Origin: Mesorhizobium carmichaelinearum
GTDB taxonomy: Bacteria; Pseudomonadota; Alphaproteobacteria; Rhizobiales; Rhizobiaceae
Length of the DNA stretch: 64,000 nucleotides
Reading direction: 5' to 3'
Assembly: GCF_900199455.1 (NCBI RefSeq)
Contig: NZ_FZQR01000003.1
Span: forward strand, 496,001 to 560,000
Shown here piece by piece: positions 7,794 to 15,217 of the stretch. How positions within the stretch are numbered: the stretch's first letter is position 1; the number at the start of each line of letters is the position of its first letter. Under the pieces are notes generated by a model. The model made no database searches, had not been told where the DNA came from, and was given only the letters and a program-made list of their open reading frames with translations. Made by a program: the position numbers and the translations under genes.

Positions 7794-8693
7794 ATGACCG
7801 ACATCGCCACCTACAACTTCGCCTACCTCGACGAGCAGACCAAACGGATGATCCGCCGCGCGATCCTCAAAGGCATCGCCATCCCCGGCTACCAGGTGCC
7901 GTTCGCCTCGCGCGAAATGCCGATGCCCTATGGCTGGGGCACAGGCGGCGTCCAGGTCACCGCCTCGATCATCGGCCCCGACGATGTGCTGAAAGTCATC
8001 GATCAGGGCGCCGACGACACCACCAATGCGGTGTCGATCCGCGCCTTCTTCAAGAAGGTCGCCAATGTCGCCGTCACCACCGACACCGCCAGCGCCACCA
8101 TCATCCAGACCCGCCACCGCATCCCCGAACATCCGCTGACCGCGGGCCAGGTGCTGGTCTACCAGGTGCCGATCCCCGAGCCGCTGCGCTTCCTCGAACC
8201 GCGCGAGACCGAAACGCGCAAGATGCATGCGCTGGAGGAATACGGCCTCATGCACGTCAAGCTCTATGAGGACATCGCTAAGCACGGCCGCATCGCCACC
8301 ACCTACGCCTATCCGGTCAAGGTCGAGGGCCGCTATGTGATGGACCCCTCGCCGACGCCAAAATTCGACAATCCCAAGATGCACCGCTCGCCGGCGCTGC
8401 AGCTGTTCGGCGCCGGCCGCGAAAAGCGCATCTACGCGGTGCCGCCCTTCACGGAAGTGGTCAGCCTCGACTTCGAGGACCATCCATTCGAGGTGCAGAC
8501 CTTCGACCAGCCCTGCGCGCTGTGCGCGGCCGAGAATGTCTATCTCGACGAGGTCATCCTCGACGACCATGGCGGCCACATGTTCGTCTGCTCCGACACC
8601 GACCATTGCGAGAAGCGGCGGGCGGATGGCCATCGCGGCCACCTTGCCCCCGAGACCCATCCTACCTCGCAAAAAATGGAGCCGGCACAATGA
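7794..8693 (+). CDS. phnJ: PhnJ, radical-SAM carbon-phosphorus lyase
   Basis: This 299-residue protein is the catalytic C-P lyase, which uses a 4Fe-4S cluster and S-adenosylmethionine to cleave the C-P bond of 5-phosphoribosyl 1-phosphonate to alkane and the 1,2-cyclic phosphate. The four cysteines Cys241, Cys244, Cys266 and Cys272, and Gly32 as the expected glycyl radical, lie at the numbering known for E. coli PhnJ. ATG 7794 (MTDIATYNFAYLDEQ) gives the family N-terminus; a GTG at 7779 is less likely. Its stop overlaps phnK (ATGA at 8690). Confidence 0.96.
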   Translation: MTDIATYNFAYLDEQTKRMIRRAILKGIAIPGYQVPFASREMPMPYGWGTGGVQVTASIIGPDDVLKVIDQGADDTTNAVSIRAFFKKVANVAVTTDTASATIIQTRHRIPEHPLTAGQVLVYQVPIPEPLRFLEPRETETRKMHALEEYGLMHVKLYEDIAKHGRIATTYAYPVKVEGRYVMDPSPTPKFDNPKMHRSPALQLFGAGREKRIYAVPPFTEVVSLDFEDHPFEVQTFDQPCALCAAENVYLDEVILDDHGGHMFVCSDTDHCEKRRADGHRGHLAPETHPTSQKMEPAQ

Positions 8694-9466
8694 CCGACGA
8701 ACCGCTGCTGCGTGTCTCGGCGCTCTCCAAATTCTACGGTTCGCGCGTCGGCTGCGACAACGTCTCCTTCGACCTATGGCCGGGCGAAGTCCTGGCCGTC
8801 GTCGGCGAATCCGGCTCCGGCAAGACGACGCTGCTCAACTGCCTGTCGACGCGGCTCTTACCCTCCTCCGGCACCGCCAGCTATCGCATGCGCGACGGCC
8901 AGTTCCGCGAACTCTACCGCATGAGCGAGGCCGAGCGCCGCTTCCTGATGCGCACCGACTGGGGCTTTGTCCACCAGAACCCGGCCGACGGCCTGCGCAT
9001 GACGGTGTCGGCCGGCGCCAATGTCGGCGAGCGGCTGATGGCGGTCGGAGACCGCCACTACGGCAAGATCCGCGCCACGGCGGTCGACTGGCTGTCGCGC
9101 GTCGAGATCGAGGAAGACCGCATCGACGACGAGCCGCGCGCCTTTTCCGGCGGCATGCGCCAGCGCCTGCAGATCGCCCGCAACCTCGTCACCGGCCCAC
9201 GGCTGGTGTTCATGGATGAGCCGACGGGCGGCCTCGACGTCTCGGTGCAAGCACGCCTGCTCGATCTCTTGCGCGGACTGGTCACCGATCTTGGTCTGGC
9301 GGCCATCGTCGTCACCCACGATCTCGCCGTGGCGCGGCTTCTTTCGCAGCGCATGATGGTGATGAAGGACGGCCGCGTCGTCGAAAGCGGCCTCACCGAC
9401 CGCGTGCTCGACGATCCCCGCGCGCCCTATACGCAGCTCCTCGTTTCTTCCATCCTGCAGGTGTAA
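8690..9466 (+). CDS. phnK: PhnK, ABC-type ATPase of the C-P lyase system
   Basis: A 258-residue single-domain ABC ATPase with Walker A GESGSGKTT, signature FSGGMRQR, Walker B LVFMDEPTGGLD and His-loop VVTHD. It is closest in layout to peptide-transporter ATPases, as PhnK is, but it binds the PhnGHIJ complex at PhnJ rather than a permease. It follows phnJ with a 4-bp overlap and precedes phnL by 2 bp. An in-frame extension back to 8522 runs inside phnJ and was rejected. Confidence 0.93.
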   Translation: MTDEPLLRVSALSKFYGSRVGCDNVSFDLWPGEVLAVVGESGSGKTTLLNCLSTRLLPSSGTASYRMRDGQFRELYRMSEAERRFLMRTDWGFVHQNPADGLRMTVSAGANVGERLMAVGDRHYGKIRATAVDWLSRVEIEEDRIDDEPRAFSGGMRQRLQIARNLVTGPRLVFMDEPTGGLDVSVQARLLDLLRGLVTDLGLAAIVVTHDLAVARLLSQRMMVMKDGRVVESGLTDRVLDDPRAPYTQLLVSSILQV

Positions 9467-9468
9467 CC

Positions 9469-10176
9469 ATGCCGACGCCCCTCGTTGTCTCCGACGTCGC
9501 CAAGAGCTTCACCATGCATCTGCGCGATGGCATCAAACTGCCTGTCGTTTCCGGTGTCTCGTTCTCGATCAAGGCCGGCGAATGCACCGTGCTTGGCGGC
9601 CCGTCCGGTGCCGGCAAGAGCTCGATCCTGAAAATGCTCTACGGCAACTACGCCGTCGACGAAGGCCAGATCATCGTCAAGCATGAGGACGGGCTGATCG
9701 ATCTCGCCCATGCCAGCCCGCGCACCGTGCTTGCCGTACGCCGGCAAACGATCGGCTATGTCAGCCAGTTCCTGCGCACCGTGCCGCGAGTCTCGGCGCT
9801 CGATGTCGTCGCCGAGCCGCTGGTCGAGCGCGGCGAAGAGCGCGAAATTGCCCGCGGCAAGGCGCGCGCCTTGCTGGCGCAGCTCAACTTGCCGGAAAAA
9901 CTCTGGGCTTTGCCGCCGGCGACCTTCTCCGGCGGCGAGCAGCAGCGCGTCAACATCGCGCGCGGCTTCATCACCGAACACCCGATCCTGCTGCTCGACG
10001 AACCGACCGCCTCGCTCGACGCCACCAACCGCGACGTGGTGATCGAACTCATCGCCGCCAAGAAGGCAGCGGGTGTCGCCCTGCTTGGCATCTTCCACGA
10101 CCATGATGTGCGCGAGGCGGTGGCCGACCGCATCATCGACGTCACCGCTTTTGCCCCGGGAAAACTCGCCGCATGA
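9469..10176 (+). CDS. phnL: PhnL, ABC-type ATPase of the C-P lyase system
   Basis: A 235-residue ABC ATPase with Walker A GPSGAGKSS, signature FSGGEQQRVNIARG and Walker B ILLLDEPTASLD, typical of PhnL. PhnL associates with PhnK on the C-P lyase core; both are cytoplasmic and no permease partner is expected. It starts 2 bp after the phnK stop and overlaps the next gene by 4 bp. Confidence 0.93.
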   Translation: MPTPLVVSDVAKSFTMHLRDGIKLPVVSGVSFSIKAGECTVLGGPSGAGKSSILKMLYGNYAVDEGQIIVKHEDGLIDLAHASPRTVLAVRRQTIGYVSQFLRTVPRVSALDVVAEPLVERGEEREIARGKARALLAQLNLPEKLWALPPATFSGGEQQRVNIARGFITEHPILLLDEPTASLDATNRDVVIELIAAKKAAGVALLGIFHDHDVREAVADRIIDVTAFAPGKLAA

Positions 10177-10790
10177 CCAGGAAATTGTCGGAGACGCCGC
10201 TGGTCCACCCGACGGCGGAGGTGCACAATTCGACGCTCGGCCGCTGGACCGAGATCGCCGACCGCAGCCGGGTTTCGGAAAGCGAACTCGGCGACTATTC
10301 CTACATGATGCAGGACTGCGCCGTGTGGTGCGCGACAATCGGCAAGTTCGCCAACATCGCCGCAAGCGTGCGCCTCAATGCCACCAACCATCCGACCTGG
10401 CGGCCGACGCTGCACCACTTCACCTACCGCGCCTCGGACTATTGGGACGACGCCGAGCATGAGAGTGAATTCTTCGCCCAGCGCCGCGCCAAGCGCGTCA
10501 CCATCGGCCACGACACCTGGCTCGGCCACGGCTCGACCGTCCTGCCCGGCGTCACCGTCGGCGATGGCGCGGCGGTCGGCGCCGGAGCCGTCGTGTCGAA
10601 GGATGTCGCCCCCTACACCATCGTCGCCGGCGTGCCGGCAAAGCCGATCCGCGAACGCTTCGACCGCCGCACCGCCGAACGCTACCAGGCACTTGCCTGG
10701 TGGGACTGGGACCATGCCAGACTGCGCGCCTGCCTAGAGGATTTTCGCGAGCTTGGGGCTGAGGCTTTCCTCGAGAAGCATGGCGGCTGA
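10173..10790 (+). CDS. Phosphonate-operon hexapeptide acetyltransferase (LpxA/DapH-like)
   Basis: A 205-residue left-handed beta-helix acyltransferase of the group that recurs in phn operons. The isoleucine-rich hexapeptide repeats run from about residue 10 to 165, for example VTIGHDTWLGHGSTV, VTVGDGAAVGAG and the closing VAGVPAKPIRERF. Family members use acetyl-CoA; a role in acetylating aminoalkylphosphonates before C-P cleavage is plausible but unproven. The 4-bp overlap with phnL shows it is the last coupled gene of the C-P lyase operon. Confidence 0.85.
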   Translation: MTRKLSETPLVHPTAEVHNSTLGRWTEIADRSRVSESELGDYSYMMQDCAVWCATIGKFANIAASVRLNATNHPTWRPTLHHFTYRASDYWDDAEHESEFFAQRRAKRVTIGHDTWLGHGSTVLPGVTVGDGAAVGAGAVVSKDVAPYTIVAGVPAKPIRERFDRRTAERYQALAWWDWDHARLRACLEDFRELGAEAFLEKHGG

Positions 10791-10824
10791 CGATTTGCGT
10801 TCGCCCGCGGCGGCGAATAGCGAT

Positions 10825-10843
10825 CGGCCTTGAGGCCGTATTT
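10825..10843 (+). terminator. Weak stem-loop at the end of the C-P lyase operon
   Basis: CGGCC (10825-10829), loop TTGA and GGCCG (10834-10838) are followed by TATTT. The stem is short and the T-run broken, so termination would be partial. Confidence 0.35.
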
Positions 10844-10894
10844 AGCCCATCATTGGGTGTACTTTTACCACGCTTGAGAGTCGTGGAGGTCGGT

Positions 10895-11335
10895 ATGCTC
10901 AAACGGTGGATTGGGCCTTGCCTATTTGGGTTAGCGGCGCTCCTGCCTCAGCATGCCATCACGGCCGAAGTGCCAAAGACCGATCCTCGCGGCGCTGTCT
11001 TGTGCGCTTGGATGATTTATACCGAAATTGAAGCGGTCGGCGAGGCCTGCTCTCCGCAACAGGATCGCGACTTTCTCGTCTTCCTTCAATCTCAGATCGA
11101 TCGCATTAAAGCGTTTATCGTGCGGAATTCAAATACCACGCAGGCGGCGCTCGAAGAGCAGCAACGCCAAGTCCGGGCGAGCGAGGCGCATCGCAGCAGC
11201 GTCTCATGCCAGCCGGACAGCGAGAGTGTGCAAATGTACAATGCAATCAAGTCGGTCGACCGTCGGCAAATCATTGCCGATATGGATAAGCTCCTTGAAG
11301 TTGATCGTGAGCCTGTAGCAAATCCTTGCCTTTGA
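10895..11335 (+). CDS. Hypothetical secreted protein
   Basis: A 146-residue protein with an N-terminal signal peptide (MLKRWIGPCLFGLAALL, with cleavage likely near QHAITA|EVP). The mature part has four cysteines and a helical, Gln/Arg/Glu-rich centre (about residues 85-110). ATG 10895 is chosen because GGAGGT (10885-10890) lies just upstream; an earlier ATG at 10853 lacks such a site. I do not recognise a family. It lies between the C-P lyase genes and the phosphonate transporter on the same strand, but 104 bp and a weak stem-loop separate it from the former. Confidence 0.6.
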   Translation: MLKRWIGPCLFGLAALLPQHAITAEVPKTDPRGAVLCAWMIYTEIEAVGEACSPQQDRDFLVFLQSQIDRIKAFIVRNSNTTQAALEEQQRQVRASEAHRSSVSCQPDSESVQMYNAIKSVDRRQIIADMDKLLEVDREPVANPCL

Positions 11336-11414
11336 AAACCCTTCGCGTCCGGTCCTGTTTCATATCCCTGACACATGACTCGGACAGGACGCCATCTCCC
11401 CCAAGGAGATCGCC

Positions 11415-12125
11415 ATGCTCGACACTGTCACACCCTCGCTCGCCGGATTCTTTGCCGGCTCCAATCCGATGCCGCCGACGCATCTCGGCACGCGCTACGA
11501 CACCTCAGGCAATTTCCTGACCGAGCCCGGCAACACTGTGGTCAGTCATCTCGTCAGCGGTTCGCCGTCCGAGGCTGTGGTGCTTGCGGTGCGAGACAAG
11601 ATGCTGGCGATGCCCGACGCCGACCGGCTTGCCTTCACGCCCGTCTCCAGCCTGCACATGACGCTGTTCCAAGGCATCATCGAATATCGCCGCCGCCTGC
11701 CCTACTGGCCACAGGACGTGCCGCTCGACACCAGCATCGACGCCATGACCCGGCTCTATCTGGAGCGCCTGAAGGGTTTCGAGGGCTTCGGTCCGTTCAA
11801 CATCAAGGTGGTCGAGATCGTGCCGACTGGCCTCACCGTTGCTGGCGCGACGGACGAAGACGTACGCATCATGCGTCAATGGCGCGATACGCTGGCGGTG
11901 CCGTTCGGCTACCGGCATCCCGATCACGACGCCTATGTCTTCCACATCACCTTTGCCTATCAGATCCAGCGTCTGGCAGATGACAGGGCTGCGGCATGGC
12001 AGGCGCTGTTCGACGATTACCTGGCGCTTTTCGCACGGCAGGCGCCGGTGATCGAGATCAAGCCACCCGCCTTCTGCGCCTTCCGCGACATGAAGCATTT
12101 CGAGGAATTGCTGGTGCTCGGCTGA
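11415..12125 (+). CDS. DUF1868 protein, 2H-phosphoesterase fold
   Basis: A 236-residue protein with the two HxT motifs of the 2H phosphoesterase superfamily, SSLHMTLFQG at about residues 78-87 and VFHITFAY at about 175-182, in the arrangement of the DUF1868 family. 2H enzymes typically open cyclic phosphates or ligate RNA ends. The gene has its own Shine-Dalgarno (AAGGAGAT before ATG 11415). It stands between the C-P lyase genes and phnC, and its position invites a role with the cyclic phosphate made by C-P lyase; that is inference. It is distinct from the DUF1045 2H protein known from other rhizobial phn operons. Confidence 0.8.
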   Translation: MLDTVTPSLAGFFAGSNPMPPTHLGTRYDTSGNFLTEPGNTVVSHLVSGSPSEAVVLAVRDKMLAMPDADRLAFTPVSSLHMTLFQGIIEYRRRLPYWPQDVPLDTSIDAMTRLYLERLKGFEGFGPFNIKVVEIVPTGLTVAGATDEDVRIMRQWRDTLAVPFGYRHPDHDAYVFHITFAYQIQRLADDRAAAWQALFDDYLALFARQAPVIEIKPPAFCAFRDMKHFEELLVLG

Positions 12126-12159
12126 TTGTCCGCAAGTCGCCGGTCGCCAAGCCTGTGGA

Positions 12160-12199
12160 GCGTAACAAAACTGACATGGTGGCGACACGGCAGGTTCAT
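12160..12199 (+). promoter_or_regulatory. Pho-box-like 11-nt periodic repeats upstream of phnC
   Basis: GCGTAAC (12160), CTGACAT (12171), GCGACAC (12182) and GGTTCAT (12193) recur at exact 11-nt steps. The second matches CTGTCAT at six of seven positions, while the third and fourth are weaker. This is the spacing of PhoB sites, and the array lies 56-96 nt before the phnC start. Confidence 0.55.
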
Positions 12200-12255
12200 G
12201 TGGCTGCGCTAGGCGAATGCCTGACGATCAATAAGGTCCGGACTGGAACCTGCTC

Positions 12256-13113
12256 ATGTCAGCAAGCTCTGCCACGCTCGAAATCCGCGGTGTCAGCCGA
12301 CGATTTGGCAAGAACACCGCTGTCAGCGACGTCAACATCTCGATCCCGCAGGGTCAGATGGTCGGCGTCATCGGCCGTTCGGGCGCTGGCAAATCGACCC
12401 TTCTTCGCATGATCAACCGTCTTGTCGACCCCAGCCAGGGGTCGATTTTTTTTGACGGCGCCGAGGTCTCCCAGCTGCGCGGCTCGCCGCTGCGGCGCTG
12501 GCAGCGCGACTGCGCCATGATCTTCCAGCAGTTCAACCTGGTGCCGCGCCTCGACGTGCTGACCAACGTGCTGCTTGGTAAGTTGAACCACCGTTCGACC
12601 CTGTCCAACCTTCTCGGCATGTTCTCGCGCGCCGAATGCGCCGAGGCCGTCGCCGCACTCGAGCGGCTCGACATAGCCCGCACCGCACTTCAGCCCGCCG
12701 GCACCCTGTCCGGCGGACAGCAGCAGCGCGTCGCTATCGCCCGCGCGCTGATGCAGCAGCCCAAGGTGATCCTCGCCGACGAGCCGATCGCCTCGCTCGA
12801 CCCGCTCAACGCCCAGGTAGTGATGGATTCGCTTCAGGACATAAATCTGCGCGAAGGCATCACCGTCGTCACCAATCTGCATACGCTCGATACCGCCCGC
12901 ACCTACTGCAACCGCATCATCGGCATGGCCGCCGGCAAGGTCGTCTTCGATGGCCCACCCGAAGAGCTCAACCGTGAGGCCGTCCGCCTCGTCTACGGCG
13001 CCGACAGCAATGGCGCAGAGATATCGGAGGCCATCACCTCCACAAGCGTTGCCTTCAAGCAAAAGATCGCTGCATCCGCCGGACCGCTCGAACCTGCATT
13101 CCCAGGTTACTGA
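12256..13113 (+). CDS. phnC: PhnC, phosphonate/phosphate ABC importer ATPase
   Basis: A 285-residue ABC ATPase with Walker [10 protein letters not shown], signature [15 protein letters not shown], Walker [13 protein letters not shown] and the PhnC-typical insertion [14 protein letters not shown] at about residues 111-124. It energises uptake of phosphonates or phosphate with PhnD and the two PhnE permeases; the S. meliloti counterpart is called PhoC. The ~30 residues after VYGAD are longer than usual and rich in Ser/Ala. Ribosome binding is weak (GGAAC), while the upstream region holds the Pho-box-like array. Confidence 0.93.
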   Translation: MSASSATLEIRGVSRRFGKNTAVSDVNISIPQGQMVGVIGRSGAGKSTLLRMINRLVDPSQGSIFFDGAEVSQLRGSPLRRWQRDCAMIFQQFNLVPRLDVLTNVLLGKLNHRSTLSNLLGMFSRAECAEAVAALERLDIARTALQPAGTLSGGQQQRVAIARALMQQPKVILADEPIASLDPLNAQVVMDSLQDINLREGITVVTNLHTLDTARTYCNRIIGMAAGKVVFDGPPEELNREAVRLVYGADSNGAEISEAITSTSVAFKQKIAASAGPLEPAFPGY

Positions 13114-13215
13114 GTTCAAGAAAGAGCGGCTCGGATCGTCCGCCCACGTCAAGGGCAATCGTCAAGATCAAGAACGCTGCCGGCGCGGGGCCGGAACTTA
13201 CAGGAGAGACATCAA

Positions 13216-14124
13216 ATGTTCAGGAAGATGGTTTTCAGCGCCGTTTCGGTGCTCGCCATGGCGACCAGCATGGCCCACGCCGCCGATCTGAAGGAATTCC
13301 GCGTCGGCATCCTCGGCGGTGAAAACGAAACCGACCGGCTGCGCAACTACCAGTGTCTGGCCGACCATTTGAAGGCCGAATTCGGCTTCGAAAAGGTCTC
13401 GCTGTTCCCCGCCGCCGACTATGACGGCGTGATCCAGGGCCTGCTCGGCGGCACGCTCGACTTCGCCGAACTCGGCGCTTCCGGCTACGCCAGCGTCTAC
13501 ATCAAGGACCCCAAGGCCGTCACCCCGATCCTCACCACCCAGCAGACCGACGGCGCCACCGGCTATTATTCGATCGGCCTGGCGCTCAAGTCTTCCGGCA
13601 TCACCGACATCAAGTCGGCCAAGGGCAAGAAGCTCGGCTATGCCGATCCGGATTCGACCTCCGGCTACCTGATCCCGCTGACCCAGATTCCGAAGACGAC
13701 CGGCGCCTCGAACGAAGCCTTCTTTGCTTCGACGCAGTTCAATGGCGGCCACGAGAACAACATCCTGGCCGTGCGCGACGGCAAGGTCGATGTCGCGGTG
13801 GACGATTCCTCCGGCATCGGCGACTTCAAGAACGGTTACACCTCCGGCACCTTCCACAAGGAAGTCGCCAAGGGCGCCGTCGACCCCAACGACTTCGTCG
13901 AAGTCTGGCGTTCGGGCCTGATCCCGAACGGCCCGCTGGTCGTGCGCACCGCGCTCGGCGACGACATGACCGCCAAGCTTGCCAATTTCTTCACGCAGCT
14001 GCCGAAGAAGGACAAGGCTTGCTTCGAGGGCGTTGAAGGCGGCGATTTCACCGGCTACGTCCCGGTGAAGCCTGACTTCTACAGCGTCATCGTCGAAGCC
14101 CGTAAGGCAGCCATCGGCGGCTAA
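13216..14124 (+). CDS. phnD: PhnD, periplasmic phosphonate/phosphate-binding protein
   Basis: A 302-residue binding protein with a signal peptide (MFRKMVFSAVSVLAMATSM, cleavage near AHAADLKE). The mature domain has PhnD family features: FRVGILGGENETDR at the start, the pocket segment LDFAELGASGYASVY, and DPDSTSGYLIP near the middle. AGGAGAG lies 8 nt upstream of ATG 13216. A strong terminator-like hairpin follows at once, separating it from phnE and probably giving excess binding protein. Confidence 0.95.
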   Translation: MFRKMVFSAVSVLAMATSMAHAADLKEFRVGILGGENETDRLRNYQCLADHLKAEFGFEKVSLFPAADYDGVIQGLLGGTLDFAELGASGYASVYIKDPKAVTPILTTQQTDGATGYYSIGLALKSSGITDIKSAKGKKLGYADPDSTSGYLIPLTQIPKTTGASNEAFFASTQFNGGHENNILAVRDGKVDVAVDDSSGIGDFKNGYTSGTFHKEVAKGAVDPNDFVEVWRSGLIPNGPLVVRTALGDDMTAKLANFFTQLPKKDKACFEGVEGGDFTGYVPVKPDFYSVIVEARKAAIGG

Positions 14125-14139
14125 CGGCGAAATCGAAAA

Positions 14140-14168
14140 GGGCGGTGTTCAAAAACACCGCCCTTTTT
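14140..14168 (+). terminator. Intra-operon rho-independent terminator between phnD and phnE1
   Basis: A perfect 10-bp stem (14140-14149 with 14154-14163), a 4-nt loop and five T at 14164-14168 lie 15 nt past the phnD stop and 12 nt before the phnE1 start. Some read-through must occur, so it probably acts as an attenuator. Confidence 0.85.
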
Positions 14169-14180
14169 GCATCTCCGATC

Positions 14181-15152
14181 ATGACCCTTTCCGTGACAGC
14201 CCCTTCTTTGACAACCCCTTCTGGCGCCACCCACCAGATGGCCGATGCCTGGCGACGCCAGACGTCGCTGCGCCGGTTCTATACGGTGCTCGGCGTCGGC
14301 CTGCTGCTCGCCGCGATGTTCGCCAGCATGTGGTTCGCCGACGAGGCCAATGCCGGCCACTTCTTCGACCGGCTGCCGCATATTCTCGATTTCCTGAGCT
14401 GGCTCATCCCCAAGGACTGGAACGATGTCTGGCGGGCGCTGTTCGACGTTGCCTCGCCGCATGACACCGGCACGCAGGAATTCAACTTCCCGCTCGGCCG
14501 TATCTATGTCTGGGGCGGGTTCTACATCCCCGAATATTTCGAGCTGATGATCACCACGGTCAATGTCGCCCTGGTATCGACCTTCATCGGCTTCATCTTC
14601 GCCGTGCCCTTTTCCTTCATCGCGGCGCGCAACCTGACGCCCCATCCGCTGCTGCGGCTGATCGTCAAGCGCTTCATGGAGCTGCTGCGCGCCTTTCCGG
14701 AGATCGTCATTGCCGGCCTGTTCGCGGCCATCGTCTCGATCGGCCCGATCGCCGCCATCATCGCCATCGGCCTGCATTCGATCGGCGCGCTCGGCAAGCT
14801 GTTCTACGAGATCAACGAAAACATCGACATGCGTGCCGAGGAAGGCCTGCGCGCGGTCGGCGCCAACTGGTTCGAGCGGGTTCGCTTTGCCGGCCTGCCG
14901 CAGGTGCTGCCCAATTTCATGTCCTATACGTTGCTGCGCGTCGAGATCAATGTCCGCATCTCGACCATCATCGGCGCCGTCGGCGGCGGCGGCATCGGCG
15001 AGGAATTGAAGCTGTCCATCTCGCGCGGCTTCGGCGCCAAGACGCTGGCGCTGGTGCTGCTTCTGTTCACGACCATCTTCATCATCGACCAGTTTTCCGC
15101 CTGGCTGCGCCGCAAGCTGGTCGGCGAACAAGCCTTTATGATGGGGGCTTAG
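14181..15152 (+). CDS. phnE: PhnE1, phosphonate/phosphate ABC permease
   Basis: A 323-residue inner-membrane permease. After a short cytoplasmic start it has a first membrane segment at about residues 36-52, a periplasmic stretch, then the BPD_transp_1 core with the EAA-loop region around RFAGLPQVLPNFMSYTLLR. ATG 14181 is chosen because an in-frame GTG at 14145 falls inside the terminator hairpin. It pairs with the second permease at 15218. Its stop abuts a 49-bp palindromic repeat. Confidence 0.92.
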   Translation: MTLSVTAPSLTTPSGATHQMADAWRRQTSLRRFYTVLGVGLLLAAMFASMWFADEANAGHFFDRLPHILDFLSWLIPKDWNDVWRALFDVASPHDTGTQEFNFPLGRIYVWGGFYIPEYFELMITTVNVALVSTFIGFIFAVPFSFIAARNLTPHPLLRLIVKRFMELLRAFPEIVIAGLFAAIVSIGPIAAIIAIGLHSIGALGKLFYEINENIDMRAEEGLRAVGANWFERVRFAGLPQVLPNFMSYTLLRVEINVRISTIIGAVGGGGIGEELKLSISRGFGAKTLALVLLLFTTIFIIDQFSAWLRRKLVGEQAFMMGA

Positions 15153-15200
15153 ACCATGATCCCGAAAAGTGGGAGCCGGTTTTCGGACGAGATCATGGTC
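15152..15200. repeat. 49-bp palindromic repeat between phnE1 and phnE2
   Basis: The ends are perfect 10-bp inverted repeats (15152-15161 and 15191-15200) with an inner CCGAAAA/TTTTCGG pair. The core AAAAGTG...CGGTTTT is shared with copies at 26157-26200 and 53270-53311, so it belongs to a dispersed palindrome family. Confidence 0.75.
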
Positions 15201-15217
15201 AAATGGAAAGACAAACC

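Noticed and set aside
14145..14180. GTG start for phnE1 at 14145
   Set aside because: The codon lies inside the stem of the intrinsic terminator after phnD; ATG 14181 is free of it.
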